Assembly: GCF_002078505.1 (NCBI RefSeq)
Contig: NZ_LUAV01000004.1
Span: 326,567-390,566, forward strand
Reading direction: 5' to 3'
From: Ensifer aridi
GTDB lineage: Bacteria; Pseudomonadota; Alphaproteobacteria; Rhizobiales; Rhizobiaceae
Length of the DNA stretch: 64,000 nt
Part shown: positions 8,495 through 17,076 of the stretch, in pieces
Numbering within the stretch: position 1 is the first letter of the stretch
Layout of the letters: every line of letters starts with the position of its first letter
Translations under genes and position numbers: made by a program
Notes under the pieces: model-generated
The model's input: the letters and a program-made list of their open reading frames with translations, nothing else
What the model was told of the DNA's origin: nothing
Database searches by the model: none

Positions 8495-9784
8495 TCATGC
8501 GGCGGCGGTCCAGGTCGCGATGTCCTCCCGCTCGCCAATGAGCGCCAGGCCATGGGCGATCGACAGGAGCTCGCCAACGCTTTCAATGCGTTCTCGGCCG
8601 AAGCGGTTCTCGAACAGGCGGCGAACGGCGGGAACGAAGGACGTGCCGCCGGTCAGGAATATCCGGTCGATCGATTGCGGCGCCGTCTGGGTTTTTGCGA
8701 GCACCTCGTCGAGAGCCTCCTCGATGCGGGCGAGGTCCGGCGCGATCCAGGCTTCGAAATCCGCCCGCTTGACGGTTCGGCGCGCGCGTTCTCCGAGCGG
8801 CGGAAATGAGAAATCGGTTTCGGCCTCATCGGACAGCCGCATCTTGGTGGCTGAAATCGCCTGATAGAGCGGGTAGCCCTCGTCATGCTCGATGAGGTCC
8901 ACGAAGGCTTCCAGCTTTTCCGGTTCGAGGCTCGCCCGCACGAGCTTCTTCAATTCGGTGAAGTCCTTCAACGTCTTGAAGATGGAAAGCTGATTCCAAC
9001 GGCCGAAATTGGCGTAGTAGCTCGACGGCACTTCAAGCAGCTTGTCGAAGCTTTTGAAGAGACTCCCCTTTCCGATGAGCGGCGAGACGATGTTGTCGAT
9101 GATGCGGAAGTCGAAGTGATCGCCCGCTATGCCGACGCCGGAATGCCCGATCGGCGTTGCCGTCAGCCGGCCGGCCTCTCTTTCGAAGCGGATGATCGAA
9201 TAGTCGGTAGTGCCGCCGCCGAAATCGGCGACGAGAACCGTCGCGTCGCGCTCGAGATTGCGGGCGAAATAGAAGGCGGCCGCGACCGGTTCGTAGACGT
9301 AATGCACTTCGGGAAAGCCGAAACGCGAAAGCGCGCGATTGTAGCGCTCGAGCGCCAGCTTCTCGTCGGGATTGGCGCCGGCAAATTGCACCGGACGCCC
9401 GACGATGACGCGCCGAAGGTCCGTGTCCCAGTTGCCGCCGGCGTAGTCCCGTAGCCGCGCAAGGAAGCGGTGCATCAGATCCTCGAACTCGTACCGCTTC
9501 GCAAAAACCAGCGTGCCCTGGAAAAGGGCGCTTGCCGCAAAGGTCTTGATCGACTGGAGGAAGCGGCATTCGCCCGGGTTGTCGATGAAATCGCGGATCG
9601 CCGCCTGTCCGACTTCGATCCTGAGGGGCACGTGGCCGTGACCCTTCAGGAAAGAGAGTGCGGTCCGCGTCGTGTCGGACTGTCCCGCCGGGCTTTCGAC
9701 GAGGATGGAACGAGTGGATGCCCCCTCCGCCAGCGCCAGTACGGAGTTGGTCGTGCCGAAATCGAGGCCGACAGCCGATGCCAT
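8495..9784 (-). CDS. Hsp70-family ATPase, YegD-like
   Basis: A 429-aa actin-fold ATPase of the DnaK superfamily, lacking the peptide-binding and lid domains of DnaK. The N-terminus MASAVGLDFGTTNSVLAL is the phosphate-1 loop, VADFGGGTTDYSIIRF the phosphate-2 loop and FLTGGTSFVPAVRRLF the adenosine motif. Length and pattern match E. coli YegD-type chaperone-like proteins, whose substrates are poorly defined. GGAG lies six bases before the ATG. Likely cytosolic. Confidence 0.88.
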   Translation of the reverse strand: MASAVGLDFGTTNSVLALAEGASTRSILVESPAGQSDTTRTALSFLKGHGHVPLRIEVGQAAIRDFIDNPGECRFLQSIKTFAASALFQGTLVFAKRYEFEDLMHRFLARLRDYAGGNWDTDLRRVIVGRPVQFAGANPDEKLALERYNRALSRFGFPEVHYVYEPVAAAFYFARNLERDATVLVADFGGGTTDYSIIRFEREAGRLTATPIGHSGVGIAGDHFDFRIIDNIVSPLIGKGSLFKSFDKLLEVPSSYYANFGRWNQLSIFKTLKDFTELKKLVRASLEPEKLEAFVDLIEHDEGYPLYQAISATKMRLSDEAETDFSFPPLGERARRTVKRADFEAWIAPDLARIEEALDEVLAKTQTAPQSIDRIFLTGGTSFVPAVRRLFENRFGRERIESVGELLSIAHGLALIGEREDIATWTAAA

Positions 9785-9852
9785 GGTCTACTCCGTCTTG
9801 TTCGATTGGGGGCGGGCCTCCTCGCATGCGGGCGCGGCAAAAGCAAGCCGCT

Positions 9853-9952
9853 ACTGCATGTCTCCTTAAATCGACATCGACTTAAGGAGACAGACATGCA
9901 GCAATTCAAAGAGCAGCGACCTCTGCGCGTCTGATAAGACGCGCGGCGCTGT
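9853..9952 (+). repeat. RIME-like mosaic element, full copy
   Basis: About 100 bp with two palindromes. The first is CATGTCTCCTTAA...TTAAGGAGACAGACATG (about 9857-9899); the second is GCGCGTCT-GATA-AGACGCGC at 9925-9944. A linker GCAGCAATTCAAAG joins them. It belongs to the rhizobial intergenic mosaic elements. It lies upstream of the ETF-QO promoter. Confidence 0.85.
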
Positions 9953-9979
9953 CGGCCGGGCTGATTCGTCGCAAATTTA

Positions 9980-10006
9980 TTTACGTTTACGTACAGGTAA
10001 TATAAT
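9980..10006 (+). promoter_or_regulatory. LiuR-like operator with a perfect -10 box, ETF-QO promoter
   Basis: TTTACGTTTACGTA at 9980-9993 matches the MerR-family LiuR operator type (TTTACGTAAACG-like), and TATAAT lies at 10001-10006. LiuR controls branched-chain amino acid catabolism in proteobacteria, and ETF-QO accepts electrons from isovaleryl-CoA dehydrogenase via ETF. MerR regulators bind inside the promoter spacer, as here. The predicted transcript start near 10013 gives a 5' leader of about 145 nt. Confidence 0.55.
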
Positions 10007-10156
10007 GGAGCTGTAGTAAACTCATGAACTCATGCGCAAATGCAGAGACAGTCTGTCGCATCCCGGCTCGACAAGCCGTTTCGCATTTGCCATGACGGGA
10101 CGATTTTGGCTGGGAACGGAGCCGGCGGAAGACCGGCGAGACTGGAGAATGGCGAA

Positions 10157-11821
10157 ATGGTCGAGGCGACGGAACTGCCCGAGCGCGAGAGCATGGAATT
10201 CGACGTGGTGATCGTCGGCGCAGGTCCGGCCGGGCTTGCGGCAGCGATCCGGCTGAAGCAGGTCGATCCGGAGCTCTCGGTCGTGGTGCTGGAGAAGGGT
10301 GCCGAAGTCGGCGCGCATATCCTCTCGGGCGCCGTCGTCGACCCGATCGGCATCGACCGGCTGTTGCCGGATTGGCGCGAGGATCCGGATCATCCGTTCA
10401 AGACGGAAGTCACCGACGACCACTTCCTGTTCCTCGGGCCGGCCGGCTCGATCCGCTTGCCCAACTTCCTGATGCCGCCATTGATGAACAATCACGGCAA
10501 CTATGTCGTCTCGCTCGGCAATGTCTGTCGCTGGCTCGCCACCCACGCCGAGGCGCTCGGCGTCGAAATCTATCCGGGCTTTGCCGCGACCGAAGTGCTC
10601 TACAATAACGAGGGCGCGGTGATCGGCGTTGCCACCGGCGACATGGGCATCGAGCGGAACGGCGAACCGGGGCCGAACTTCGCCCGCGGCATGGCGCTCC
10701 TTGGCAAGTACACGCTGATCGGCGAGGGCGTGCGCGGCTCGCTCGCCAAGCAACTGATCGCCAAGTTCAAGCTCGACGAGGGCCGCGACGTACCGAAATT
10801 CGGCATCGGTCTCAAGGAGCTCTGGGAGGTCAAGCCGGAGAACCATAAGCCCGGCCTCGTGCAGCATTCCTTCGGCTGGCCGCTCGACATGAAGACCGGC
10901 GGCGGCTCCTTCCTCTACCATCTCGAAGACAATCTCGTCGCCGTCGGCTTCGTCGTCCATCTGAACTACAAGAACCCCTATCTGCATCCCTTCGAGGAAT
11001 TCCAGCGCTTCAAGACGCACCCGGCCATCCGCGGCACCTTCGAGGGCGGCAAACGCCTTTCCTATGGTGCCCGCGCCATCACCGAGGGTGGTTGGCAATC
11101 GGTGCCGAAGCTCTCTTTCCCCGGCGGCGCGCTGATCGGCTGCTCGGCCGGCTTCGTCAACGTGCCGCGCATCAAGGGCAGCCACAATGCGGTACTGTCG
11201 GGCATTCTCGCGGCGGAGAAGCTGGCCGCGGCGATCGCTATCGGCCGCGGCAATGACGAGCCGATCGAGATCGAACACGGCTGGCGCGAAAGCGCCATCG
11301 GCCAGGACCTGAAGAAGGTGAGAAACGTCAAACCGCTCTGGTCGCGCTTCGGCACGGCGATCGGCGTCGCGCTCGGCGGCCTCGACATGTGGACCAACCA
11401 GCTCTTCGGTATCTCCTTCTTCGGTACGCTGAAGCATGGCAAGACCGATGCAGCCTCGCTGGAACCGGCGGCTAAGCATCGGAAGATCGACTATCCGAAG
11501 CCGGACGGCGTGCTTACCTTCGACCGGCTCTCCTCGGTGTTCCTGTCGAACACCAATCACGAGGAGAACCAGCCGGTGCATTTGCAGGTCAAGGACTGGG
11601 ATCTGCAGAAGCGTTCGGAATACGACGTCTACGCCGGTCCCTCGTCGCGCTACTGTCCGGCCGGGGTCTATGAGTGGGTGGAGAAGGACGGCCGGCCGAC
11701 CTTCGTCATCAACGCCCAGAACTGCGTCCACTGCAAGACCTGCGACATCAAGGACCCGAACCAGAACATCAACTGGGTGCCGCCGCAAGGCGGCGAAGGC
11801 CCGGTCTATCCGAACATGTAA
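10157..11821 (+). CDS. Electron transfer flavoprotein-ubiquinone oxidoreductase
   Basis: A 554-aa FAD and 4Fe-4S membrane-associated enzyme that passes electrons from reduced ETF (fed by acyl-CoA and other dehydrogenases) to ubiquinone. FAD motif: DVVIVGAGPAGLAAAIRLK. Fe-S cysteines are visible in the C-terminal region: SRYCPAGVYEW and NCVHCKTCDIKDP. Length matches bacterial ETF-QO. The ATG at 10157 has GGAG about 12 bases upstream and starts just before the FAD domain; the frame is open back to 10040, but that part lacks conservation signs. A LiuR-like site and TATAAT promoter lie upstream. Confidence 0.95.
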   Translation: MVEATELPERESMEFDVVIVGAGPAGLAAAIRLKQVDPELSVVVLEKGAEVGAHILSGAVVDPIGIDRLLPDWREDPDHPFKTEVTDDHFLFLGPAGSIRLPNFLMPPLMNNHGNYVVSLGNVCRWLATHAEALGVEIYPGFAATEVLYNNEGAVIGVATGDMGIERNGEPGPNFARGMALLGKYTLIGEGVRGSLAKQLIAKFKLDEGRDVPKFGIGLKELWEVKPENHKPGLVQHSFGWPLDMKTGGGSFLYHLEDNLVAVGFVVHLNYKNPYLHPFEEFQRFKTHPAIRGTFEGGKRLSYGARAITEGGWQSVPKLSFPGGALIGCSAGFVNVPRIKGSHNAVLSGILAAEKLAAAIAIGRGNDEPIEIEHGWRESAIGQDLKKVRNVKPLWSRFGTAIGVALGGLDMWTNQLFGISFFGTLKHGKTDAASLEPAAKHRKIDYPKPDGVLTFDRLSSVFLSNTNHEENQPVHLQVKDWDLQKRSEYDVYAGPSSRYCPAGVYEWVEKDGRPTFVINAQNCVHCKTCDIKDPNQNINWVPPQGGEGPVYPNM

Positions 11822-11864
11822 TTTCGGGCGCTGAGCGCGACTGATTTCGAGGATCACCACAAGG

Positions 11865-11888
11865 GCCGGCGAGCGATCGCCGGTCTTT
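11865..11888 (+). terminator. Probable terminator of ETF-QO
   Basis: Stem GCCGGCGA / TCGCCGGT with loop GCGA, followed by CTTT, 44 bases after the ETF-QO stop. The short T-tract makes it a moderate rho-independent terminator. Confidence 0.5.
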
Positions 11889-12228
11889 GGCATGCGCTTG
11901 CCCGCCGTCACCTCACCCTCCGCGTAATGTCGCCTCCATGCCTCTTCGACGTCGCTGCACATGAATTCGGGACTACTAACCCCATCAAACATTTGTGTAC
12001 TTTGAGAAAAAGACAGTAAGATCAACTGCTGACGCAAATGGGAAAGTGTTTGCCGGGAAGACAGGATAGCACTGGAATGCGGCGTTGGTTCCGATGGGGA
12101 CTTGACGCCGCGGAAGCCGTCGCCTGCCAGCCCCTCGGGCTGAAGCCGATCTTGTTCCATTCGCTGCCAGCAACCGCGGTGAAGCTGGCAGCCTGCCATA
12201 AGTACACCGCCAACAGAGGGAACGGAAA
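11889..12228. other. Intergenic region upstream of the ABC binding protein
   Basis: About 340 bp with no supported gene. The half nearest the binding-protein gene should carry its promoter. AT-rich stretches (about 11977-12035) are visible, but no clear -35/-10 pair or operator was recognised. Confidence 0.5.
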
Positions 12229-13227
12229 ATGAAGAAACTTCTTGCAACGACATGTCTGGCCGTCGGTCTTCTCGGGCTTGGCAGCGCCGCATCTGCGCAG
12301 GAATGCGGCGATGTGACGATCGCCAACATGAACTGGCAGAGCGCCGAAGTGCTCGCGAATGTGGACAAGTTCATCCTGACGGAAGGTTACGGCTGCAGCG
12401 CCGAACTGGTCGTCGGTGATACGGTACCGACCATCACCTCGATGATCGAGAAGGGCGAGCCGGACGTCGCGCCGGAAGGCTGGGTCGATCTGCTGCCCGA
12501 TGTCGTCAACCGCGGCCTTCAGGAAGGAAAGCTCGTCGGTGCAGCCGTTGCCTTGTCTGATGGTGGCGTTCAGGGCTGGTGGATGCCGAAATACATCGCC
12601 GACGAGCATCCGGACATCAAGACGATCGACGACGTGCTGAAGCACAAGGAGCTCTTCCCGGATCCGGAGGATCCGAGCAAGGGTGCCATCCACAACGGCC
12701 CGCAGGGCTGGGGCGGTACGGTCGTCACGACGCAGCTCTACAAGGCCTACGGCGCCGAGGCTGCGGGCTTCACGCTGGTCGATACCGGCTCTGCCGCCGG
12801 CCTCGACGGCTCGATCGCCAAGGCCTATGAGCGCAAGCAAGGCTGGGTTGGCTACTATTGGGCTCCGACGGCACTGCTTGGTAAATACGAAATGGTCAAG
12901 CTCGACCATGGCGTACCGGCAGACCCGGCCGAATGGAAGCGCTGCAACACTGTTGCCGATTGCCCGGACCCGAAGAAGAACGACTGGCCGAAGGACAAGG
13001 TCCAGACGCTCGTCACCAAGGCCTTCGCCGATCGCGCCGGCCCGGCCATGGACTATCTCAAGGTCCGCGCCTGGCCGAACGACGTCGTCAACAAGCTGAT
13101 GGCCTGGATGACGGACAACCAGGCGAGCGGCGAGGAGGGCGCCAAGCACTTCCTCGAGGAGAACCCGGACATCTGGACCAAGTGGGTTTCTCCGGAAGTT
13201 GCCGAGAAGATCAAGGCTGCACTCTGA
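12229..13227 (+). CDS. Quaternary-amine ABC transporter substrate-binding protein (OpuAC family)
   Basis: A 332-aa periplasmic protein. The signal peptide MKKLLATTCLAVGLLGLGSAASA is followed by an OpuAC/ProX-type domain. Aromatic residues typical of quaternary-ammonium binding are visible in NMNWQS, EGWVDLL, GWWMPKYI and YYWAPTALL. Ligands of this family are choline, glycine betaine, proline betaine or histidine; the sequence alone does not decide. GGGAACGGAA precedes the ATG. The cognate permease follows after a 198-bp gap that contains a terminator-like hairpin, suggesting the binding protein is made in excess. Confidence 0.9.
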   Translation: MKKLLATTCLAVGLLGLGSAASAQECGDVTIANMNWQSAEVLANVDKFILTEGYGCSAELVVGDTVPTITSMIEKGEPDVAPEGWVDLLPDVVNRGLQEGKLVGAAVALSDGGVQGWWMPKYIADEHPDIKTIDDVLKHKELFPDPEDPSKGAIHNGPQGWGGTVVTTQLYKAYGAEAAGFTLVDTGSAAGLDGSIAKAYERKQGWVGYYWAPTALLGKYEMVKLDHGVPADPAEWKRCNTVADCPDPKKNDWPKDKVQTLVTKAFADRAGPAMDYLKVRAWPNDVVNKLMAWMTDNQASGEEGAKHFLEENPDIWTKWVSPEVAEKIKAAL

Positions 13228-13245
13228 TCGACTCGCTTTTCAACG

Positions 13246-13273
13246 AACGGCGCGCACAAGGCGCGCCGTTTTT
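13246..13273 (+). terminator. Intercistronic terminator/attenuator
   Basis: A 10-bp stem AACGGCGCGC / GCGCGCCGTT, loop ACAAG, with TTTTT at 13269-13273, only 18 bases after the binding-protein stop. It probably stops most transcripts before the permease, giving a high binding-protein to permease ratio. Confidence 0.8.
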
Positions 13274-13425
13274 CGTATCACCAGGCGCACGATTTCGTTC
13301 ACCGCATGTCGGTTTGAGAATAAGATTGCGCAGCTTCATTGGTTACAGCGCGTTGAGCGTTTGAACGGCGGCGAAGCAAGAAAAAGAAGGATGCCGCCCG
13401 AAAGAGTGCAAAGGGGAACCGAGAT

Positions 13426-14313
13426 ATGGAATGGCTGACGAAATTTCCGACTATGGACGATGACCGCCTCAGAGAGCTGAAAAAGGTCATCGATGAAGGT
13501 TTTCGCGCATTCACGCGCACCTATGGCGACGCCATTGAATCCTTCTTTGATCCGCTGCAGTTCTTCCTGATCCATGCCGAGCGCTTCATGACGCGCACGC
13601 CTTGGCCGGTGATCCTCATCCTGATCGCCCTGATCGCCTGGTTCGCCAGCCGTAACTGGAAGGTCGTCGCGGGAGCGGTCGGTACGCTGCTCGTTATCGG
13701 CTATTTCGACATGTGGGACGACACGATGAAGACGATCTCGATGATCTTCGTCTGTACCGTCCTCTCCATCGCGATCGGCATTCCGCTCGGCATTCTCATG
13801 TCACGCTCCGACCGCGTCCAGAACCTCGTCAATCCGGTGCTGGACGTGATGCAGACGATGCCGAGCTTCGTCTACCTGATCCCGGTGGTGATGCTGCTTG
13901 GCATCGGCAAGGTTCCGGGCCTGATCGCCGTCGTCATCTACGCCATTCCGCCGATGATCCGCCTCACCAACCTCGGCATCCGGCTCGTCGACAAGGATGT
14001 ACTGGAGGCGGCGGACGCCTTCGGCTCGTCGAACTGGCAGAAGCTGAAGAACGTACAGATGCCGCTGGCGCTACCCACCATCATGGCCGGCATCAACCAG
14101 ACGATCATGATGGCGCTCGCAATGGTTGTCATTGCTTCGATGATCGGTGTTCAGGGCCTCGGCCAGCCGGTCTTGAAGGCGATTGCCAACCAGTACTTCA
14201 CGCTCGGCATCTTCAACGGCCTCGCCATCGTCGGCATCGCGATCATCTTCGATCGCGTAAGTCAGGCCTACGGCCGCCGGCTGCAGCGGCATCGTGAAAT
14301 CGTTCACGGCTAG
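13426..14313 (+). CDS. Quaternary-amine ABC transporter permease (ProW/OpuAB family)
   Basis: A 295-aa inner-membrane protein with about six or seven hydrophobic helices. The binding-protein-dependent permease EAA loop is at EAADAFGSSNWQKLKNVQMP, where the ATPase would dock. The N-terminal 50 residues are cytoplasmic. GGGG(A) lies ahead of the ATG. No ATP-binding cassette gene follows: the next gene is a convergent reductase, so the ATPase must be encoded elsewhere or shared with another importer. It works with the binding protein at 12229-13227. Confidence 0.9.
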   Translation: MEWLTKFPTMDDDRLRELKKVIDEGFRAFTRTYGDAIESFFDPLQFFLIHAERFMTRTPWPVILILIALIAWFASRNWKVVAGAVGTLLVIGYFDMWDDTMKTISMIFVCTVLSIAIGIPLGILMSRSDRVQNLVNPVLDVMQTMPSFVYLIPVVMLLGIGKVPGLIAVVIYAIPPMIRLTNLGIRLVDKDVLEAADAFGSSNWQKLKNVQMPLALPTIMAGINQTIMMALAMVVIASMIGVQGLGQPVLKAIANQYFTLGIFNGLAIVGIAIIFDRVSQAYGRRLQRHREIVHG

Positions 14314-14374
14314 AGCGAACGGGCATTACAGGATTACCCTGTCCGCAGCCCCTGCGCACAAAGGGGAAGGGGGA

Positions 14375-14397
14375 GGCGGCTTGTCGCGCAAGCCGCC
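14375..14397. terminator. Bidirectional hairpin between convergent genes
   Basis: A perfect 9-bp stem GGCGGCTTG / CAAGCCGCC with loop TCGCG, between the permease and the convergent reductase gene. There is no T-run, so termination efficiency is unclear. Confidence 0.5.
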
Positions 14398-14412
14398 ATC
14401 CCAGACCATCTA

Positions 14413-15426
14413 TCAAAAACCGGCAAGCACGAGCTTGCCCCGGGTGCGTCCGGTTTCGATCATCTGGTGTGCCTTCCTGAGCGTTGCCGCGTCGATTGGT
14501 CCGAGCGTCTCCGTCAGCGTCGTGCGGATCTTGCCGGCATCCACCAGTTCCGCGACCCTGTTCAAGAGGTTGTGCTGCTCGATCATGTCCGGCGTTTTGA
14601 ACAGCGGTCGGGCGAACATCATCTCCCAGTGCGTCGACACGGCCTTGCGCTTGAAGGGCATGATATCGAGAACGGGGAGGTCGTCGATCAGTGCGAAGCG
14701 CCCCTGCGGCGCGATCAGTTTGACGATTTCGGCGACGTGCTTATCCGTGTTAGTTGTGGAAAACACGAAAGCCGGCGCACCGAGGGCCAGTTGCTCTATT
14801 TCCGTCGCGAGCGGACGGTTGTGGTCGAGCACGTGATGCGCACCGAGTTTCAATGCCCAGTCGCGGGTTTCCGCGCGCGAGGCAGTGGCGATCACCGTGA
14901 GATTGGTGAGCGCCCGCAGCAACTGAATGGCGATCGAGCCAACGCCGCCGGCGCCGCCGATGATCAGCACGGCATTTGCCGCGCCCGGCACCGGATCATT
15001 GACCCTGAGGCGGTCGAAGAGCGTTTCCCATGCGGTGATCGCCGTCAAGGGCAGTGCGGCGGCGGCAGCGAAGTCGAGCGATCGCGGCTTCCGTCCAACG
15101 ATCCGCTCGTCGACGAGGTGAAACTCCGCATTGGTGCCTGGGCGATCGATCGCCCCGGCGTAGAACACTTCGTCGCCGGGTTGAAAAAGCGTGACCTTCG
15201 CGCCGACCGCCTTGACGACGCCGGCAGCATCCCAGCCGAGAACCTTCAGTTGATCCGGTTCCGGTTGAACACCGGCGCGCACCTTGGTGTCCACCGGATT
15301 GACGGAAACTGCCCGGACCTCCACCAGGAGATCGCGTTCGCCCGGCGTCGGCTCAGGCAGGTCGACGTCGATCAGCGCGGTCTCGTTGGCGATAGGTTGC
15401 GGTGTCTTGTAGGCGACGGCACGCAT
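14413..15426 (-). CDS. Zinc-binding-type alcohol dehydrogenase / quinone oxidoreductase (MDR superfamily)
   Basis: A 337-aa medium-chain reductase. GroES-like N-domain (about 1-125), then a Rossmann domain with IIGGAGGVGSIAIQLL binding NAD(P)H. The catalytic and structural zinc cysteines of classical ADHs are absent, as in the quinone-reductase branch (zinc-type alcohol dehydrogenase-like, YogA/QorB-like group). The substrate is unknown, probably a reactive carbonyl or quinone. It is transcribed divergently from an HxlR regulator, 102 bp apart, the usual layout for an electrophile-inducible reductase. Confidence 0.85.
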   Translation of the reverse strand: MRAVAYKTPQPIANETALIDVDLPEPTPGERDLLVEVRAVSVNPVDTKVRAGVQPEPDQLKVLGWDAAGVVKAVGAKVTLFQPGDEVFYAGAIDRPGTNAEFHLVDERIVGRKPRSLDFAAAAALPLTAITAWETLFDRLRVNDPVPGAANAVLIIGGAGGVGSIAIQLLRALTNLTVIATASRAETRDWALKLGAHHVLDHNRPLATEIEQLALGAPAFVFSTTNTDKHVAEIVKLIAPQGRFALIDDLPVLDIMPFKRKAVSTHWEMMFARPLFKTPDMIEQHNLLNRVAELVDAGKIRTTLTETLGPIDAATLRKAHQMIETGRTRGKLVLAGF

Positions 15427-15528
15427 GGAATGCTCCTTTCAAGATTGAACAGGAGCTAGATGAGCCCTATGCTCGCAGAGCACAAGAATGCACAAATTTG
15501 GCCTATAGTGTCGAAAAGGATACTGTCC

Positions 15529-15930
15529 ATGTCCCGGCCGCGCGCGAAACTGACGAACACATTCCCCGGCTGCCCTGTGGAGTCGGCACTGAGTTTCATC
15601 GACGGCAAATGGAAAGGTGTCATCCTCTATCATCTGATGACGGAAGGCACCTTGCGCTTCAACGAGCTGCGCCGAAGAGTGCCGAGCGTGACGCAGCGGA
15701 TGCTGACCAAGCAACTGCGCGAACTGGAGGAGGCGGGGCTTCTGTCGCGCACGGTCTTCCCGGTCGTCCCGCCGCGTGTCGACTACGCTTTGACGTCCAG
15801 GGGAGAAAGCCTGCGGCCGGTGATCATGGCCCTAAAGGCCTGGGGCGATAAAAATGTCCTCTGCGACGGCGAACGCATGACGCTGAAGCCGCTCAAGGCT
15901 AAGTCACAGGTCGAATCGGAGAACGCCTGA
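15529..15930 (+). CDS. HxlR-family transcriptional regulator
   Basis: A 133-aa winged-helix regulator. CPVESALSFIDGKWKGVILYHL is the family signature, and Cys18 is the conserved N-terminal cysteine used for electrophile or redox sensing in QorR/YodB/HypR relatives. ATG 15529 was chosen because AAGGA lies ten bases upstream; the frame is open upstream to 15460. It is divergent from the MDR reductase and probably represses it and itself. The intergenic 15427-15528 holds TGCTC-GCA-GAGCA as a small palindrome. Confidence 0.88.
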   Translation: MSRPRAKLTNTFPGCPVESALSFIDGKWKGVILYHLMTEGTLRFNELRRRVPSVTQRMLTKQLRELEEAGLLSRTVFPVVPPRVDYALTSRGESLRPVIMALKAWGDKNVLCDGERMTLKPLKAKSQVESENA

Positions 15931-16035
15931 TCGCTCTCGATGATGCCGGGATGCGTACAGAACACCGATCGCACTTTTCCGCGACCGCGCCCTAGAAACC
16001 CCCGTTATCGCGCTTATCTGAGATGCTGAAACACC

Positions 16036-16141
16036 CTACAGCGCCGCGCGTCTTATCAGACGCGCAAAGGTCGCAGTAGCACTTTGAACTGCTGCATGTC
16101 TTTGTCCCTAAATCGAGGTCGATTTAAGGAGACATGCAGTA
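16036..16141 (-). repeat. RIME-like mosaic element, inverted copy
   Basis: Reverse orientation: CTACAGCGCCGCGCG, then GCGCGTCT-TATC-AGACGCGC, then the linker and ATCGAGGTCGAT palindrome, ending GACATGCAG. It ends 20 bases before the TTG start of the lipid kinase, so it forms the upstream end of that leader. Confidence 0.85.
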
Positions 16142-16161
16142 GCTGACGGAGATCGCGATCA

Positions 16162-17064
16162 TTGAAAGTTAAGGCCATCTTCAATCGAGATGGGGGGACT
16201 TTTCGAACGACCGATATGCCGGCCTACAGCAAGAAGGTCGAAGACGTCTTTCGTGCGGCCGGCCACCAGATAGAGATCGCCATCGTCGAGGCGAGCGCGA
16301 TCCACCACGAGTTGGAGACGACCTGCCGGCGGGGCGATCTCGACGCGATCCTTGCCGGCGGCGGCGATGGAACCATTTCGGCCGCTGCGGGTGTCGCCTG
16401 GAAAGCCGGCATGCCGCTCGGCGTCATCCCTGCCGGAACAATGAATCTCGTTGCCCGTTCGCTGAAGCTGCCGCTCGATATCTGGAAAGTGCCGGAGGTT
16501 CTTGCCTTCGGCCGGATCATCGATGCGGATATCGGCAGCGCGGATGGCCGCGCCTTCGTACATCAGTTTTCGATGGGCCTTCACGCCCGCATGGTACGCT
16601 ATCGCGAATCCTACCGTTTCGCGTCCCGCCTTGGGAAAATACGGGCCAGCACCCGCGCCGCCATTGGCGTCATCTTCAACCCGCCGGATTTCGAGATCGA
16701 GTTCGACGCCGACGGCCATCGCGAGCGCCGGCATGTCTCGGCAATCGCGGTGTCGAACAACCACTTCGGCTACGACACGCTCATGTATGCGGAAGACCTG
16801 ACGAGTGGCCATCTGGGCTTCTACACCGCGCCGCCTTTGAGCCCGGCGGGCGTCGCGAAGCTCGCCTTCGATATCCTGCGCGGAAAGTTCCGAAGCAGCC
16901 CGCTGATCACCGAGATGAGCGCCCTTGCCGTCGAACTGCATTTCCCGAAGGTGGATCGAAAGATCAATTGCGTCATAGATGGCGAGCTCCTGCCGTTGGC
17001 GCGGCGGGATGTCGTGCTGCGTGTTCATCCTGGCGAATTGAAGCTGCTGGTCGGTTCGCAGTAG
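16162..17064 (+). CDS. Diacylglycerol-kinase-catalytic-domain lipid kinase
   Basis: A 300-aa YegS/DagK-type kinase that phosphorylates a lipid alcohol such as diacylglycerol or a sphingoid base. The nucleotide motif GGGDGTISAAAGVAWK and VIPAGTMNLVARSL are diagnostic. It starts at TTG (16162) with GGAG at 16147-16150; no ATG fits. The start lies just beyond a RIME-like repeat, which has displaced or formed the native leader. It is convergent with the GT39 gene, with 12 bp between stops. Confidence 0.87.
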   Translation: MKVKAIFNRDGGTFRTTDMPAYSKKVEDVFRAAGHQIEIAIVEASAIHHELETTCRRGDLDAILAGGGDGTISAAAGVAWKAGMPLGVIPAGTMNLVARSLKLPLDIWKVPEVLAFGRIIDADIGSADGRAFVHQFSMGLHARMVRYRESYRFASRLGKIRASTRAAIGVIFNPPDFEIEFDADGHRERRHVSAIAVSNNHFGYDTLMYAEDLTSGHLGFYTAPPLSPAGVAKLAFDILRGKFRSSPLITEMSALAVELHFPKVDRKINCVIDGELLPLARRDVVLRVHPGELKLLVGSQ

Positions 17065-17076
17065 TTTTCGCTGGCT

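Noticed and set aside
9853..9952. Reading the RIME palindromes as rho-independent terminators
   Set aside because: The stems lack a following T-run and recur in both orientations relative to genes.
10022..12292. A 756-codon minus-strand frame opposite ETF-QO
   Set aside because: It lies wholly opposite a well-recognised enzyme, is composed of codons mirrored from it, and shows no family motifs.
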